Source: Rhynchopus euleeides
Taxonomy: Eukaryota > Euglenozoa > Diplonemea > Diplonemida > Diplonemidae
Length of the DNA: 64,000 bases
Reading direction: 5' to 3'
Assembly: GCA_963210315.1 (NCBI GenBank)
Contig: OY723270.1
Location: 682,001-746,000, forward strand
The notes under the pieces were generated by a model. It ran no database searches. It was not told the DNA's origin and was given only the letters and a program-made list of their open reading frames with translations. Shown piece by piece: positions 31,309-41,760 of the stretch; within the stretch, counting starts at the first letter, position 1; each line of letters begins with the position of its first letter. Both the position numbers and the translations under genes were made by a program.

Positions 31309-32895
31309 CCCTTTAAGTCCCAAGGCGCAATATATTGCGCCTACACTTTCGGTTCACATTTTGTTAGCACGCATTTTTGTCTTTTTGGCAAACCCTGGGC
31401 ACCATGAAAAGGGTTTGGACAGTTCTTTTCACGACAACAAAAATCGACGAGATATCTGTCTGTCGGTTGCCCGCCGTCAACCCTGAGAATCTGGGCCCAG
31501 GTCGGGTTTTCAGGTGAAAACAGCATTCTGGGCCCTCGGCTTTCTGTGCACACCCCAACAAGGTCTGGCATACTTTGCCGGGGGTCTTTGTGCCCGACCC
31601 TGGCCATCCGGTAAATGGGACTCGAGAACCTTTCCAAGGAATCAAGACCCGCCCAGATACACCCCGATGTGGTGCACGTGTCAACTGAAGGCAAGGGAGT
31701 GCCTGATTGTCAATTCCTCGCCTGTCAAATGTACCTGGGACCCCCGTGTTTAAGTCCCCCCCTTGGAGACGATTTTCGGCCGGGGGGGACTTAAACACGG
31801 GGGGGGGCGGACCTAAACGCAGGGGGGCTTAAACACGGGGGTGGCACGGTGGAGACCAAGAAGACCTCTTCCACTTCCGTCGTAGGGGGTGATTCTGGTA
31901 CGGATGGACTTTTGGCACCCCCCTTTCGACTCTGACAGCACCTGGAGGGCACCAGGTGGCCTCGCGGCCACTTGATGACCCTCCAGACCGGCCCACCCCC
32001 GTGTTTAGGTCCACCTGTGCTTAAGTCCCCCCCTGCCAGACCCCCAGGGGGGGACTTAAACACGGGGGTAAGGGAGGGGGACTTATACACGGGGGGTCCC
32101 AGGCATGAGTGATATCTTATCCTGGCTTTGGGCCGTGCCCAGATTGAGCCAAGCTAAACGAGAAGAGTGTCTGATCTACTTGGGGAGAACATATTCGAGG
32201 CGCTTCTCTCTTCCGTGCGCAGTTGCAGCACCGAGTAGTCTGTAATAATACGAGACGAAGGGTGCTGTCCTCTCTGCGGCGACATCTGGTCGAGAACTCC
32301 GAGGAGAGGGTAGACGGACACTGGCTGTCGGTGGCGGGATCACGGGGTAGTAGAGCGAGCGCAGGGCGACATCTCTGCGAACACTCTCTCTGGTTCAGCA
32401 CTGCTGCGAATCACAACAGTTGCTCTTGCAGCCGTCTGAGACAGACTTCCTGCGAGTGATTGAGGAAATAACCCCTTTTCGGGTGTTTTCCCACGGTTTC
32501 AAAGGGAAAATAGGCACTGAACATAGGCAAAAACCGCCTTGCCCATTCAGTGGCTTCATTCTCAGTCTTTTTGGCCGAACTTTTTTTTCGTCGATGCAAT
32601 TTGACTCGTTCTTTCCAATAACGCCATCTTCGGATGACTTTTTGGGGAGCCCCGGCACCCAAAAATTTTTGCTTTCGAAAATCTGCCGTTTTGTCACCCT
32701 CAAAATCACTGTTTGTTGGCCGTGCGAAAAAAGAGACATTTTTTTCGGGGCCAAAAAATGGCCATCGTGGAATCTTTCAGTCAAACGCGTTCATTTACGG
32801 CCAGGGTTGGGCAGAAAAACGAAAATTGAAGCAACTTGGTGTCCAAGGAGAAAAATCGGCCAAAATGGCCCAAAATAGCCTTGGGACTTAAAGGG
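31309..32895. mobile_element. TTAA-flanked DNA element E2, deletion relative of E1
   Basis: The left flank TTAA (31305-31308) is followed by CCCTTTAAGTCCCAAGGCGC. The right end CCTTGGGACTTAAAGGG is followed by TTA, where element D is inserted. Removing D restores TTAA. Its termini and the block at 32480-32790 match E1 in inverse order. E1's middle is absent, so E2 is a non-autonomous derivative, itself enlarged by MITE J1. Confidence 0.8.
31734..32103. mobile_element. MITE J, copy 1 (370 bp), inside E2
   Basis: Ends CCTGGGACCCCCGTGTTTAA and ACACGGGGGGTCCCAGG. Internally it carries many short inverted GTGTTTAAGTCCCCCC units at both sides. E1 at about 13545-13570 shows the same host sequence uninterrupted (CAAATGTATGGGTGATATC), so the insertion is proven. 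The flanks are TA and CA, consistent with a TA duplication with one change. Confidence 0.85.
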
Positions 32896-33237
32896 TTACA
32901 GGGGGGGGTCAAATAAACGTACTTAGTTGAATAGTAGTACTTAGCCGAATAGTAGTACTTATTTTTTTGGGGCTCTGGGGCACGTTGGGCCGTTGAATAG
33001 TAGTACTTACTTTTCACCCTTTTTTTTTGGGGAAATTTTTCGTTTTTTTTGAGATTTTCTTTTTGGAGACACACAAATCTGCAAACTTTGGGGCAAGGAA
33101 TGGGGACAACGGGGTCTATTGGTGCCACTTAGGGGAACCAGGGTGCACGGGGTCCGTAGAGGGGGGAAGTGACCTACGCTCAAAGATATGTCGTGACGAA
33201 GGGAATCGGGGCATCCCCCCTCAGACACATACGGACG

Positions 33238-33361
33238 GGAAACCAGCGAACCCGCAAACTCCTGCGGTCCAGAGGCATCAGAACCACTGCTGAAGACCGC
33301 AAACCCGGAAACCCGCAAACTCCTGGGGTCCAGAGGCGTCAAAATCACTGCTGAAGAGCGG
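33238..33361. repeat. Two-copy tandem duplication in element D
   Basis: A roughly 58-bp unit containing CCCGCAAACTCCTG, then GGTCCAGAGGC and CACTGCTGAAGA, occurs twice with a few differences. Noncoding. Confidence 0.75.
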
Positions 33362-33660
33362 CGCGCATTAAACGACTCCTCATCTACGGCGTCCGCAGTC
33401 CCTACCACCAACGAGAAGATGTGGACGGATGGCCCCAGACACACCTCACCATAGATGTAGCCTTCGAGGACCAGCTGAGCCCACCCCCCACCCCCCGCAG
33501 CCCCCTTCCCTGACGTTGTTTGACATTCTCTCCTGTTGTGCAGCACTGATCAACACACGCCCGCAAACCCGCAATCCAACTGCCCAGATTTCACCATCCA
33601 CCAACAGAGCCAATAGCTTCGGCTGGTGTCCGACATAATGATGACGTCCGATGCTTTCAT

Positions 33661-34206
33661 GTGCCTCCTGCTGATGGAATGCCTCCTGTTCAAGATATTC
33701 GAGGATGGGCCACCGCCATGCGCTCCCCGGCCTTCCTTCAACCAACTGGCCCGGGCCAGGGCACGCTGGTAGCCGAGCGCTTGCGGGATATGGGGTACGT
33801 GCTGAAGGTGTCGGGTGAGGAGGACGGGTTCGTGAAGAGCTCCCTTTGTCCGGACCTCACCTTCGCACCAAGCACAGAAACATCCCCTGAGGCTGGTGGT
33901 GCGGACCTTGAACCTGGGTTGGACGGGAAGGCAAAAGAGAGCACAGAGAAGCAGTCCACCCAAAAGAAAGTTGTGTCTCAGCCAACCCAACAGTCAAGCA
34001 TCTTGGCATGGGCGAAGCCGGTTCGTGTGAACTCTCTCACACAGACACAGCCTTCCCAGTCCTCCCAGTCCTCCGAAAAGAAGCGCGCAGCGTCCCCGAC
34101 CACCCAGACTCCCAACAAACACCGCAGGCTCTGCAAAGGGTGTAGGAAGCCTGGGCACAACATGCAGACTTGCCCCAGCAAGCCCAAGAACTTGAAGAAG
34201 AAGTAA
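33661..34206 (+). CDS. Unknown protein with C-terminal CCHC zinc knuckle, 181 aa, carried by element D
   Basis: The C-terminus has CKGCRKPGHNMQTC, a CX2CX4HX4C zinc knuckle, followed by a lysine tail (KPKNLKKK). The middle is Gln/Ser/Thr-rich and flexible. A helical stretch (GTLVAERLRDMGYVLKVSGE) lies near residues 34-53. Zinc knuckles of this kind close many MULE-type and other transposases and also Gag proteins, and bind nucleic acid. The catalytic part of a transposase is absent, so this is either the last exon of a larger element gene or a stand-alone DNA/RNA-binding protein. The first Met is not certain to be the start. Confidence 0.55.
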   Translation: MPPADGMPPVQDIRGWATAMRSPAFLQPTGPGQGTLVAERLRDMGYVLKVSGEEDGFVKSSLCPDLTFAPSTETSPEAGGADLEPGLDGKAKESTEKQSTQKKVVSQPTQQSSILAWAKPVRVNSLTQTQPSQSSQSSEKKRAASPTTQTPNKHRRLCKGCRKPGHNMQTCPSKPKNLKKK

Positions 34207-34677
34207 GTTGGGGCGTGCTGGTTGTGGCTTGTCTTTTTCACATCTTTTTTTAAGCATCAACGCACCAACCAACCACCGACAGTGAAGCTGACAGCTCTGA
34301 TGAACTGTGTATGCTTTCACTAACTCAACAAGAATGTCAACCAGGGGGGGGGGGGGCAATACAAATCAAAACGGTACGAAACCAAATGAGGGGCGAGTGG
34401 TAGGACGAGAACAGAGCGGATACTCGACCGGAAGGCAGAAGAAGTGAGAGACGGACGACAGCAGTGGCCAGCGCGCCCCTGGTGGACCAAACAGCCCCGC
34501 AGAGCCCCTGCAAACAGCGTTTTTAGGAAAAGTTGAATAGACGTACTTAGTACGTCTATTCGCTCGCAAACTATTTATTAATTTTCTGGCGAGGTCGATT
34601 TAGGCCCGCGCGTTCGCCGAATAGTAGTACTAAGTACGTTTATTTGACCCCCCCCTGTAAATGTTTTAAATGTTTTA

Positions 34678-35041
34678 CCTGGGACCCCCCGTGTATAAGT
34701 CCCCCCCCCTTACCCCCGTGTTTAAGTCCCCCCCTGGGGGTCTGGCAGGGGGGGGACTTAAACACAGGTGGACCTAAACACGGGGGTGGGCTGGTCTGGA
34801 GGGTCATCAGGTGGCCCCTAGGCCCTCCAGGTGCTGTCAGAGTCGAAAAGTGGGGTGCCAAAAGTCCATCCGGACCGGAATTACCCCCCTACGACAGCAG
34901 AGGAAGAGGTCTTCTTGGTCTCCACTGTGCCACCCCCGTGTTTAAGCCCCCCCTGTGTTTAGGTCCGCCCCCCCCGTGTTTAAGTCCCCCCCGGCCGAAA
35001 ATCGCCTCCAGGGGGGGGACTTAAACACGGGGGGTCCCAGG
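34678..35041. mobile_element. MITE J, copy 2 (364 bp), inverse to copy 1
   Basis: Ends CCTGGGACCCCCCGTGT and ACACGGGGGGTCCCAGG, with TA directly on both sides (34676-34677 and 35042-35043). It is about 90% identical to copy 1 in the unique centre, and lies within the ATGTTTTAA array. Confidence 0.88.
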
Positions 35042-35339
35042 TAAATGTTTTAAATGTTTTAAATGTTTTAAATGTTTTAAATTAAAACGCGTTTTAAATT
35101 AATTTAAAACGGAGTTTAAAACGGAGGTTAAAACAGGGCGTTTCTGTGGTGTTTTCACACCAAAAAAAAATTCGGCCAAAAAAAATTTCCATGCCCCCTG
35201 AGGCCCCCCAGCTCATATTCTGGGTGATTATTCCTGCATTCCTGTCACAGCGGACACATTATTGGTGGAAAATAGGTGGCACTGACGTTGTGGTGAGGGT
35301 TGCATCAATCGCACCGGCATCAGTTGGCACACCCCCTCC

Positions 35340-36116
35340 GTTGTTCTCAGGAATAATGCAGTTTGACATCAGCATATTTCTGGAGTGTCGAATCTTCATC
35401 TTGCATCACTCGATGTGCACCCTTTTGAGCTGAATCCATGATACAAAGTCGCAGGTTGAAGGCCGATCACCATGATGGGGGTGGCAATGGACCCAGCGAA
35501 CTCCACCAGCTCCTTCGACAGTCCTGGAAGCACCTTCTGGAAAAGTTGCACAGTTCCAGTTGCCACCTGGAGCCTACCTTTGGCCTGCCCCTCTTTGAGA
35601 GGAGCATATCTGTATTCTCTTTACTCTCCTATGGACGCCCGACTTCTCTGATCGAGAGAAGCCTACAAAAGGCGTAACCATCCTCGTCATGTATTCTTTG
35701 CCTCCAACTTTCACTTTTGCAGAACGGATCCCGATGAACTCCAAACAGGAAGTGCAGCCAGCTTCATCACGGCTGTGTTCAACAAGACAGCCAGGTGATG
35801 TTGTTGCTGTCAGAACGATGGTTGCAGCACTCGGCTGCGCCCCACCTGGGGTTGCTCTGGCTGTTGCCAAGCTAGTGTTTGGGACAATTATTGATCACCT
35901 AGCCATTCTCTCGGCACCCTAATGATCGTGGGTAGGCAGCAGGAACCTGCACTCTGGGGGGACGTCATCGATGAGTTTCTTTGAAGAAAGCCGGCGGCTA
36001 CCGCTGGAGTTAAGGTCCGAAGGGGTCAGTACCACGGGCGCCACACCGCTCGTGTTGGGCATCGGGTTTCGGTGAAGGCGGGGGCGCTGAGAAAGCGACA
36101 TGTACGTAACAAGCAA
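35340..36116 (-). pseudogene. Unknown protein-coding remnant or multi-exon gene
   Basis: Minus-strand segments read as natural protein in three successive frames: PNTSGVAPVVLTPSDLNSSG (about 36050), CLEFIGIRSAKVKVGGKEYM (about 35740), and RYAPLKEGQAKGRLQVATGT continuing QLFQKVLPGLSKELVEFAGS (35615-35450). A fourth short frame (QDEDSTLQKYADVKLHYS) follows near 35380. Changes of frame could be introns or decay. I could not place a consistent splice pattern. Family not recognised. It lies inside putative element K and may be cargo. Confidence 0.4.
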
Positions 36117-37064
36117 TGATCAACCATACACCAGCAAGTCAAACAGGCACCACCGTTGGATCGTTCGTGCACCCGAGTCTGTACTGTACCATCCTGAATC
36201 TTTTCTGGGTGATTGTCAACGATGAGGGCATGAGCTTGCGTCAGGGTGAGCAGAGGAACGGGTTGAGGCCAGGGTGAATGGAGGGTGAAAAGTAGCCCAC
36301 TTCACCAGGAGGCGAATTTTCGCAGAAAGCCCTGCCACACAGCTGTGTTTGCCTGATCATGCTCAAAAGGCCTGCAATAGGCTATTTCACACAGGGAATT
36401 TGTTCACCCATTTGGGACCCCCAGGGAGCCTCAAAATTGGATTTTTTTGCCGAAGATGGCCTCAGATGGCCCAAAACGATCAATTTTGGGTTCCAGAAAA
36501 AAAAATCGAAAAGTCTCCCCCTATATTTTGCAGGGTTTTTTGCCGTTTTAAACCCCGTTTTAAATAATTTAAAACGGCGTTTTAAACTTTAAAACGTTTA
36601 AAACGTTTAAAACGTTTAAAATGTTTAAAACTCGGTTTCTAACAACACTGCGGGGGGGGCCCGACCCGACCCCAGAGATGTGCACCGCCATTCACCTTTT
36701 GCACCCTCCCCCCACACCTTCGAACTGGCTGTCCCTACAACTGCAGGCCAGCAACCCAAAAAACACTTGCACCCCAACCCGGTTGTGCCCAATAAGAGAG
36801 AGCAGTTTCGTCTGTTCCGGAAGCAAGCATGCACAGTACAATACAGCACAGCACACGCAGCACGTGGTTGTCCTGAGTCTGTTGCAGTGGCACTGTCCAC
36901 ACGCAGCTCAGGGTGGGGGCGGGAAGCAGGGGTGGGCAGCGGACTCCTGTCATCCGATGCGGGAGATAAGAATATAGGTCGGACGCCACAACAGGCGCAA
37001 CAGGCATTGCCGCCAAGCTGATCCGGCATGCAAAACATTTTTTTCGGGGGGGGGGGGGGGGGTA

Positions 37065-38214
37065 GGGGGGGCTAATTCAACCAAAAAAACGTTAAGATAC
37101 CCCACTTTTTCAGGGAGCACCCCTAAGTGTGAAACCAAGGTTAGAAACCGACCCAGACCGGCCTAGAAACGTGTTTCTGGGGGGTTTAGGTGACCTCTGT
37201 GGTCCAGAGAGGCCCAGAAACGTGATTTTTCCTGGTTTTTTTCAGGTGGCTCAGATGTGGTACCGCTTCGGCCCCCTGAATGACCCTCGAACAACCGCCG
37301 CCGGGAACTCTTTTCTGCGGGCACTGGGGGCTTGAAGTCATGTGTTCCCAGTGCATCAATGTCGTCGCGCTTGAGCCACTTCGGGCCAGGCTTGATCGTC
37401 TTCGCCCCGTTCACCTTTTATTTGAGATCAAGAATACGTACGGAAAGAGTACTTGCCCTGAAGCTCCGCCTTCTTTCGTACAGCGTATGCCTCACCATAC
37501 GCCTCCGCATGCGAAAGGAGGGTTGCCCGCTGCCGCGCCCAATGGATCTCGTTGTGGGTAGAGAGGAGGTCCATCCCGAGCTGCAGTTGTGTGCGGAGGT
37601 TCTGCCTGAATACCGTGAGCTGCCCAATGCAATGGGTTGGCGTCAATCTGTCGCGATGATCACCAGGATATGACCCCATGACAGCACTCCACCCTATCGG
37701 TGGTCAGGGGCACAGTATCCAGGGCAGCTGAGGCCTCAGGGTCGTGAAAGAAGATGTCATCGCTCCTGCATCTCACTGAACCTTGCAAGGATGGCCTTCC
37801 CACCCTTTCGCGCCAGGCTGCCACCACTTCCTTCTCCGTGTGCTCTAATGCGGGGTGGCACACCGTGAACTTGTGTGCAGAGCACTTTTTCCCCTGCTCC
37901 CGTGGTGCTGCTTGTCGCCCCCGGGTGCTCCGATGGCGATGTTAAATCGCTCCACGGCCTCAATCAGGTCTTGATCGATGAAGGATTCGGTTGAAGTCGG
38001 TTTGCATGCTGCAAACTGGCTCGGCACTGGTACCACATCTGAGCCACAAAATTAGAGTCGCAAAAAACATGCTTTCTGAGCCGAATTCGGGCCTATTCCG
38101 GTCAGATACCGAGTTTCCGGGGTGATATGGGGTGTTTCCGACCTTTTGGTGCCCATGGGGGCCTCTCTGGGGTGATGTTTAAAATTGGGGCATCTTTACG
38201 GTTTTAGCCCCCCC
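37065..38214. mobile_element. TA-flanked DNA element I, 1,150 bp
   Basis: Ends GGGGGGGCTAA and TTAGCCCCCCC are perfect inverted repeats with TA on each side (37063-37064 and 38215-38216). A second inverted pair is GTGGCTCAGATGTGGTACC (37244-37262) and its exact reverse complement (38028-38046). Element E begins at the same right-hand TA. Confidence 0.75.
37290..38036 (-). pseudogene. Protein-like remnants inside element I
   Basis: Minus-strand frames read DQDLIEAVERFNIAIGAPGG (about 37950), HPALEHTEKEVVAAWRERVG (about 37840), and HNEIHWARQRATLLSHAEAY (about 37520). They lie between the inner inverted repeats and are in different phases, so either introns or decay. Not recognised. Probably the coding cargo of the element. 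Confidence 0.35.
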
Positions 38215-38216
38215 TA

Positions 38217-39257
38217 GGGCAGTGAACCCAATAAACGACGTTTATTTCAGAAACCGTTTTTAAATAAACGTTAAGGGGGTCTTCGCTGGCCGTTATCCTC
38301 CGTCATTCTCCGTCAGCTTTCAGCTAATTCAACAGGGAATTCACCAAAACGCACTGACGGTCACCCTGTAGCGAAGACCCCCTAAACGTTTATAAACGCT
38401 AAACGTTTAGCGTTTATTTAGCGAAGCAGCTTGTGCCCACACCCCACCCACATAACCTGACCTCACACACTCCCACACGATTCTGGTGGCAGAAAGTGCC
38501 CAATATGCTCCGGAAACTCAATTCCGCCCACTCACAGGGGGTGGTATGCCCCCGACGATGCCGTTTTTAGCAACCAAATTTTTTGGGACAGAACTTGTAC
38601 CTGGGCTGCACACCACAGGACACATCAAGCAGAGCAAGCACACCTCAACCTGCCAGATGCACAGAAGAACTGTTGTCGTTGATTGTTCTGAAACATAACA
38701 GCTTCTCGGTGCCCTCCAGAGGCCAAAAGGCAAGCCAATATGAGGTAATCGCGCCAGGAACAGTTGTGGGAGAAGTATGGTACAGTTCGTGTCCCATTTG
38801 ACGCTGTTCTTGGGAGCTTACGGCAGCTGGGTCTGTGGCACGGCGCATCCGTTGCCAGGGAGCGCGTCCTCGGGTGTGGTGCCTCACCTGCGAGCATGTG
38901 GCACAGGGACGCCATACGAGAGTCTCTCAGATGCCTCCTCTGATGGGAGGCAGCTGACTGGAACAGGCACCTGGTACAGCAGGCACGGGTACAAGAAGTG
39001 GCCAGAAATAGCGCCGATGTTTTCGACCCTGCGCTTCGACATCTTGCTGTCCTCACCGCAGCGGTGACCCCCCGCCCTGGAATTTGGGGTGTGGTGTGCT
39101 GGCCATGATATATTATGATGTAAAGTGACTCAGTGGCAGAGCCTGCAGGAAACGTTTATTAAGCGTTTATCTGAACGTTTATTTCCGCTCAGAATTTTGA
39201 GAAACGTTAAACGTTTATAAACGCTAAACGTTTTCAACGTTTATTTAATCACTGCCC
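38217..39257. mobile_element. TA-flanked foldback element E, 1,041 bp
   Basis: Ends GGGCAGTGAACCCAATAAAC and GTTTATTTAATCACTGCCC, with TA at 38215-38216 and 39258-39259. Long inner arms of AAACGTTTATAAACGCTAAACG words form a foldback structure at both sides. A 108-bp MITE is inserted at 38275. The centre (38480-39060) is mixed sequence with short frames that I could not assign. Confidence 0.75.
38275..38382. mobile_element. 108-bp MITE (GGGGGTCTTCGCT family), copy 2
   Basis: Ends GGGGGTCTTCGCT and AGCGAAGACCCCC, flanked by TAA on both sides (38272-38274 and 38383-38385). It is inverse to the copy at 24146-24255. It interrupts the left arm of element E. Confidence 0.88.
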
Positions 39258-39792
39258 TAGGGGGGGGGGGGGGAGTCGTGTAGAAAGCATCAATACCAGC
39301 ACAAACCTTCCTTTGATGCAATCTATCATACACGAATGAAACCCGTTTGGGGCAACGCCGTTTGACTACTTTTCCTTGTGTTTTGGCGAATGGGCGGATG
39401 GGTGAGATGGGCAGGGGTGGGCTTTTGGAAAAAAAAACTTTGGCTCCAGACCAAGTCTGATCCTAAATCGGAGTAAGTATAAGAGATTCGGCCAAAATAT
39501 TTTTTTTTCCTTTATTTGTTTCCTTTTGGTTCTGAGCCAAGTAACATGGACCAATAAAATTTCTGGAGAAAAAGAAATACCATGGCGTGAGCCACGGATT
39601 CGAACGATTCAAATAAAGCCATTTTCGGGAGGAAAAAAAATGGGACCAAAAATGGGGGAAGTGGGGGCTGGGTGGGCCCGCCCCCACAGACCATGGCCTC
39701 CACCTGGCTTCCAGTGACTGCCTCCCGCGCGGCACTGGGTTCCTACCTGATGTCGGAGTGATCCACACCGAGTTCATCTTGGAAGGTACAGA

Positions 39793-39846
39793 TGTTCACT
39801 ACCGTGGCCTCCGGCGGCTGGGGGGCTCCGCCCCCCAGACCCCCCA
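39793..39846. repeat. GC-rich hairpin repeat, copy 1
   Basis: TTCACTACCGTGGCCTCCGG is followed by CGGCTGGGGGGCTCCGCCCC. The palindrome CTGGGGGGC.CCGCCCCCCAG can fold. Four copies occur in the window. Confidence 0.85.
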
Positions 39847-40048
39847 TGCAGACCAGCGGCGTGTGCTGGCTTGTCCTTATGCGACCGGGGTTCTTCGCTA
39901 CCGTCAAGTTTTCGTCAAAGTTCGGCGATTTCCTCCAATACATACAGAGGAGGAAATGCACCAACACACTCGTCTGACTGCTTCTGCCCGCGCAGCACTG
40001 GGTTCCGACCTGATGTCGGAGCGATCCACACCGAGTTCAGCTCGGAAG

Positions 40049-40097
40049 TTCACTACCGGGCCTCCGGCGGCTGGGGGGCTCCGCCCCCCAGACCCCC
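40049..40097. repeat. GC-rich hairpin repeat, copy 2
   Basis: Same module as 39793-39846, in the same orientation, in the second unit of the tandem duplication. Confidence 0.85.
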
Positions 40098-40893
40098 CTG
40101 TGGCTTGTGCTTGTCCTTACGCGACTGGGGGGTTCTTCGCTACCGCCAGGTTTTCGTCAAAGTTCCGCGATTTCCTCGGATGCATACATAGGCTGTGACG
40201 GGCGCTGTGAAAACAAAATGACCCCACCACGATCCGCACCGAGCTCAAAAATGCAAATAAAGGCGGAAAAACGGGGGGGAACGGGGAAAAAAGGAGAAGG
40301 AAAAAAAGCCGGAGTAAATTTTCAGGATTTTGGCCGAAAAACCCCGGTGTAAGGATCATACATGCTCCAGACGGCAGATGGTTCTGGCATGTTCCATTGG
40401 CGACAACAGAACAACGGGACGAGATTATCGTCGCGAGACCCTCCTCCCGCTCCCTCCCAGCAGTCGTATTACTAAATTGCATAATCAAGGCCTTGGAGCA
40501 GCCGAAGTGTACAGTGTTTCCAGAAATGAATGCAACTTTCTGGAGGTTGGTGCAGACCTGGACTGCCACATGTTACCGGTACAGTGTCTCTCCCCAGCAA
40601 GGTGACCTGCCAGGCAGAGATTGTCTTGGTTGCAGACGTACTTACGTCGTTTGGGCTTGAACAGTGGGTACGGTTACCTCGCCTTACGGGGCGCGGTGCC
40701 GGCACCCTAACCCAAATTTCAGTCCTCTTGTTTGTGATGTAATGTGAGCGTCATGCCCAAGAAGAACCAAAAAAAACTCAAGCGGCAGCCAAAAAAAAAC
40801 CCCCCCCACCAACCTGGCACAGTATCCAGGGCTTCCCACAATCTTCATCCCTCCAAAAAGTCATGACGATTTTTTCCACAGAAAAAAAGGCCC

Positions 40894-41360
40894 TCAAAAA
40901 AATTTTCCGCCGCGCGCTTCGCGCGCGGCGGCTTCGGCCATGATGCTCGGTGGGCCATGCGGCCGGGTCACAGGTTGCGCCACATCTTGCGGCGACTCCT
41001 CTTCATCTTCAGAGAGAGAGTAGTCCAGCAGCTCTGGGGTGGCGGTCCGCTGCCTCTTCAGGTCGGGGGGCTGTGAGCGAGACCGCGACCGCGACCGCGA
41101 GCCAGAGGGCTGGGGCCTGGAGGCGCAGGGGCAGGACCCGGGGCAGATGCAGGAAGGACACGCTTGTTCCGCTTGTCGGCCTTTTCGATGAAGTCCAGGA
41201 GGGCTTTCTTCGACTGGTACGCCTTGGGGAGTTGAATGTGGCGGTACCGAGCCTGCTCAAGCAGGATGTCGCGGTCTTTCTGGAATGCCGAGTAATCCAG
41301 GCGGATCTTCGATGCGTCGACATTCCTTCTTGCACCGAAGCCAAAAGCCGCCAGTGACAT
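40894..41360 (-). CDS. Small unknown protein with an RS-repeat tail, probably two exons
   Basis: The start ATG at 41358-41360 gives MSLAAFGFGARRNVDASKIR, then a charged helical segment (YQSKKALLDFIEKADKRNKR). The unspliced frame ends soon after in a Pro-rich run at 41058. Removing a 52-base GTGTCC...CCCCAG stretch (about 41113-41164) joins it to SGSRSRSRSRSQPPDLKRQR and an acidic tail (YSLSEDEEESPQD), ending at 40894. The second part is clearly protein-like, which supports the splice. RS repeats are typical of splicing factors, but no RNA-recognition domain is present. The end of the frame overlaps an 11-bp perfect GC hairpin at 40907-40931. Confidence 0.5.
40907..40931. other. Perfect GC hairpin, 11-bp stem
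   Basis: CCGCCGCGCGC and GCGCGCGGCGG are separated by TTC. It overlaps the last codons of the RS-type gene and could be a 3'-end signal. Confidence 0.7.
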
Positions 41361-41580
41361 GTTGTGGGAAGGGATATGGGGGTTGGACGAAACTGTGCGG
41401 GTGATGAGTGTAGATGGAACAGAAGGAGGGAGGCGGGTCGACCTGCGTGTGCAGTAGCAAACATCCAATTCCTGAACGATTTTGAGCCTTTCTTGCGACG
41501 TCGGATGGCGTCTCAGTGCTGGGCTCCTTCCGTGCGGAAACCTTTCATGCAACAAGCTGTATGCCTGGTAGAACCAGGCC

Positions 41581-41760
41581 AAACCGGGAAGCCCAAAAAT
41601 GAGGAAAATCCTCAGCCCCCCAAAATTTTTTTTGAAGAAAATCCTCAGCCCCCCAAAAAAAAATCTTGAAGAAAATCTTCAATCCCAAAAAGTGGGAAAA
41701 TGGGGGGAAAAAAAATGACGATTTCTTCGGGAAAATCGTCATAGGGGAAGCCCTGACAGT
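41581..41760. repeat. Short interspersed A-rich repeat block
   Basis: AAATCCTCAGCCCCCCAAAA occurs twice (41610 and 41639 regions), followed by a GACGATTT...AAATCGTC inverted pair (41717-41742). A similar GACGATTTTTTCC lies at 40865. Noncoding, likely a small element remnant. Confidence 0.5.

Larger units (their letters stand above)
32899..34657. mobile_element. TA-flanked DNA element D, 1,759 bp
   Basis: Inverted ends CAGGGGGGGGTCAAATAAAC and GTTTATTTGACCCCCCCCTG are followed inward by AATAGTAGTACTTAG-type repeats on both sides. TA flanks both ends, and the insertion falls inside the TTAA at E2's right border. It carries one coding frame (33661-34206). TA duplication fits the Tc1/mariner superfamily, but no transposase catalytic motif is visible. 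Confidence 0.8.
31246..36650. mobile_element. Probable AT-rich inverted-repeat element K, host of several insertions
   Basis: The ends TGTTGTTAG (31247-31255) and CTAACAACAC (36640-36649) face each other. Each is followed inward by arrays of TTTTAAA/TTTAAAACG words (31262-31308, 34660-34677 with 35042-35125, and 36537-36633). Between them sit E2, D and two J MITEs. Ends and target duplication are not proven, so the outer limits are an inference from the inverted-repeat symmetry. Confidence 0.45.
39717..40190. repeat. Two-copy tandem duplication of about 250 bp
   Basis: The first unit (from CTGCCTCCCGCGCGGCACTG) and the second (from CTTCTGCCCGCGCAGCACTG, about 39981) share the order ACCTGATGTCGGAG, CATGC-rich spacer, the GGCGGCTGGGG hairpin and TTCGTCAAAGTT. 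Indels break every frame, so it is noncoding. Confidence 0.8.

Noticed and set aside
39590..39620. GGATTCGAAC resembling the T-arm of a tRNA
   Set aside because: The flanking bases do not pair into a T stem, and no acceptor, D or anticodon arm fits around it on either strand.
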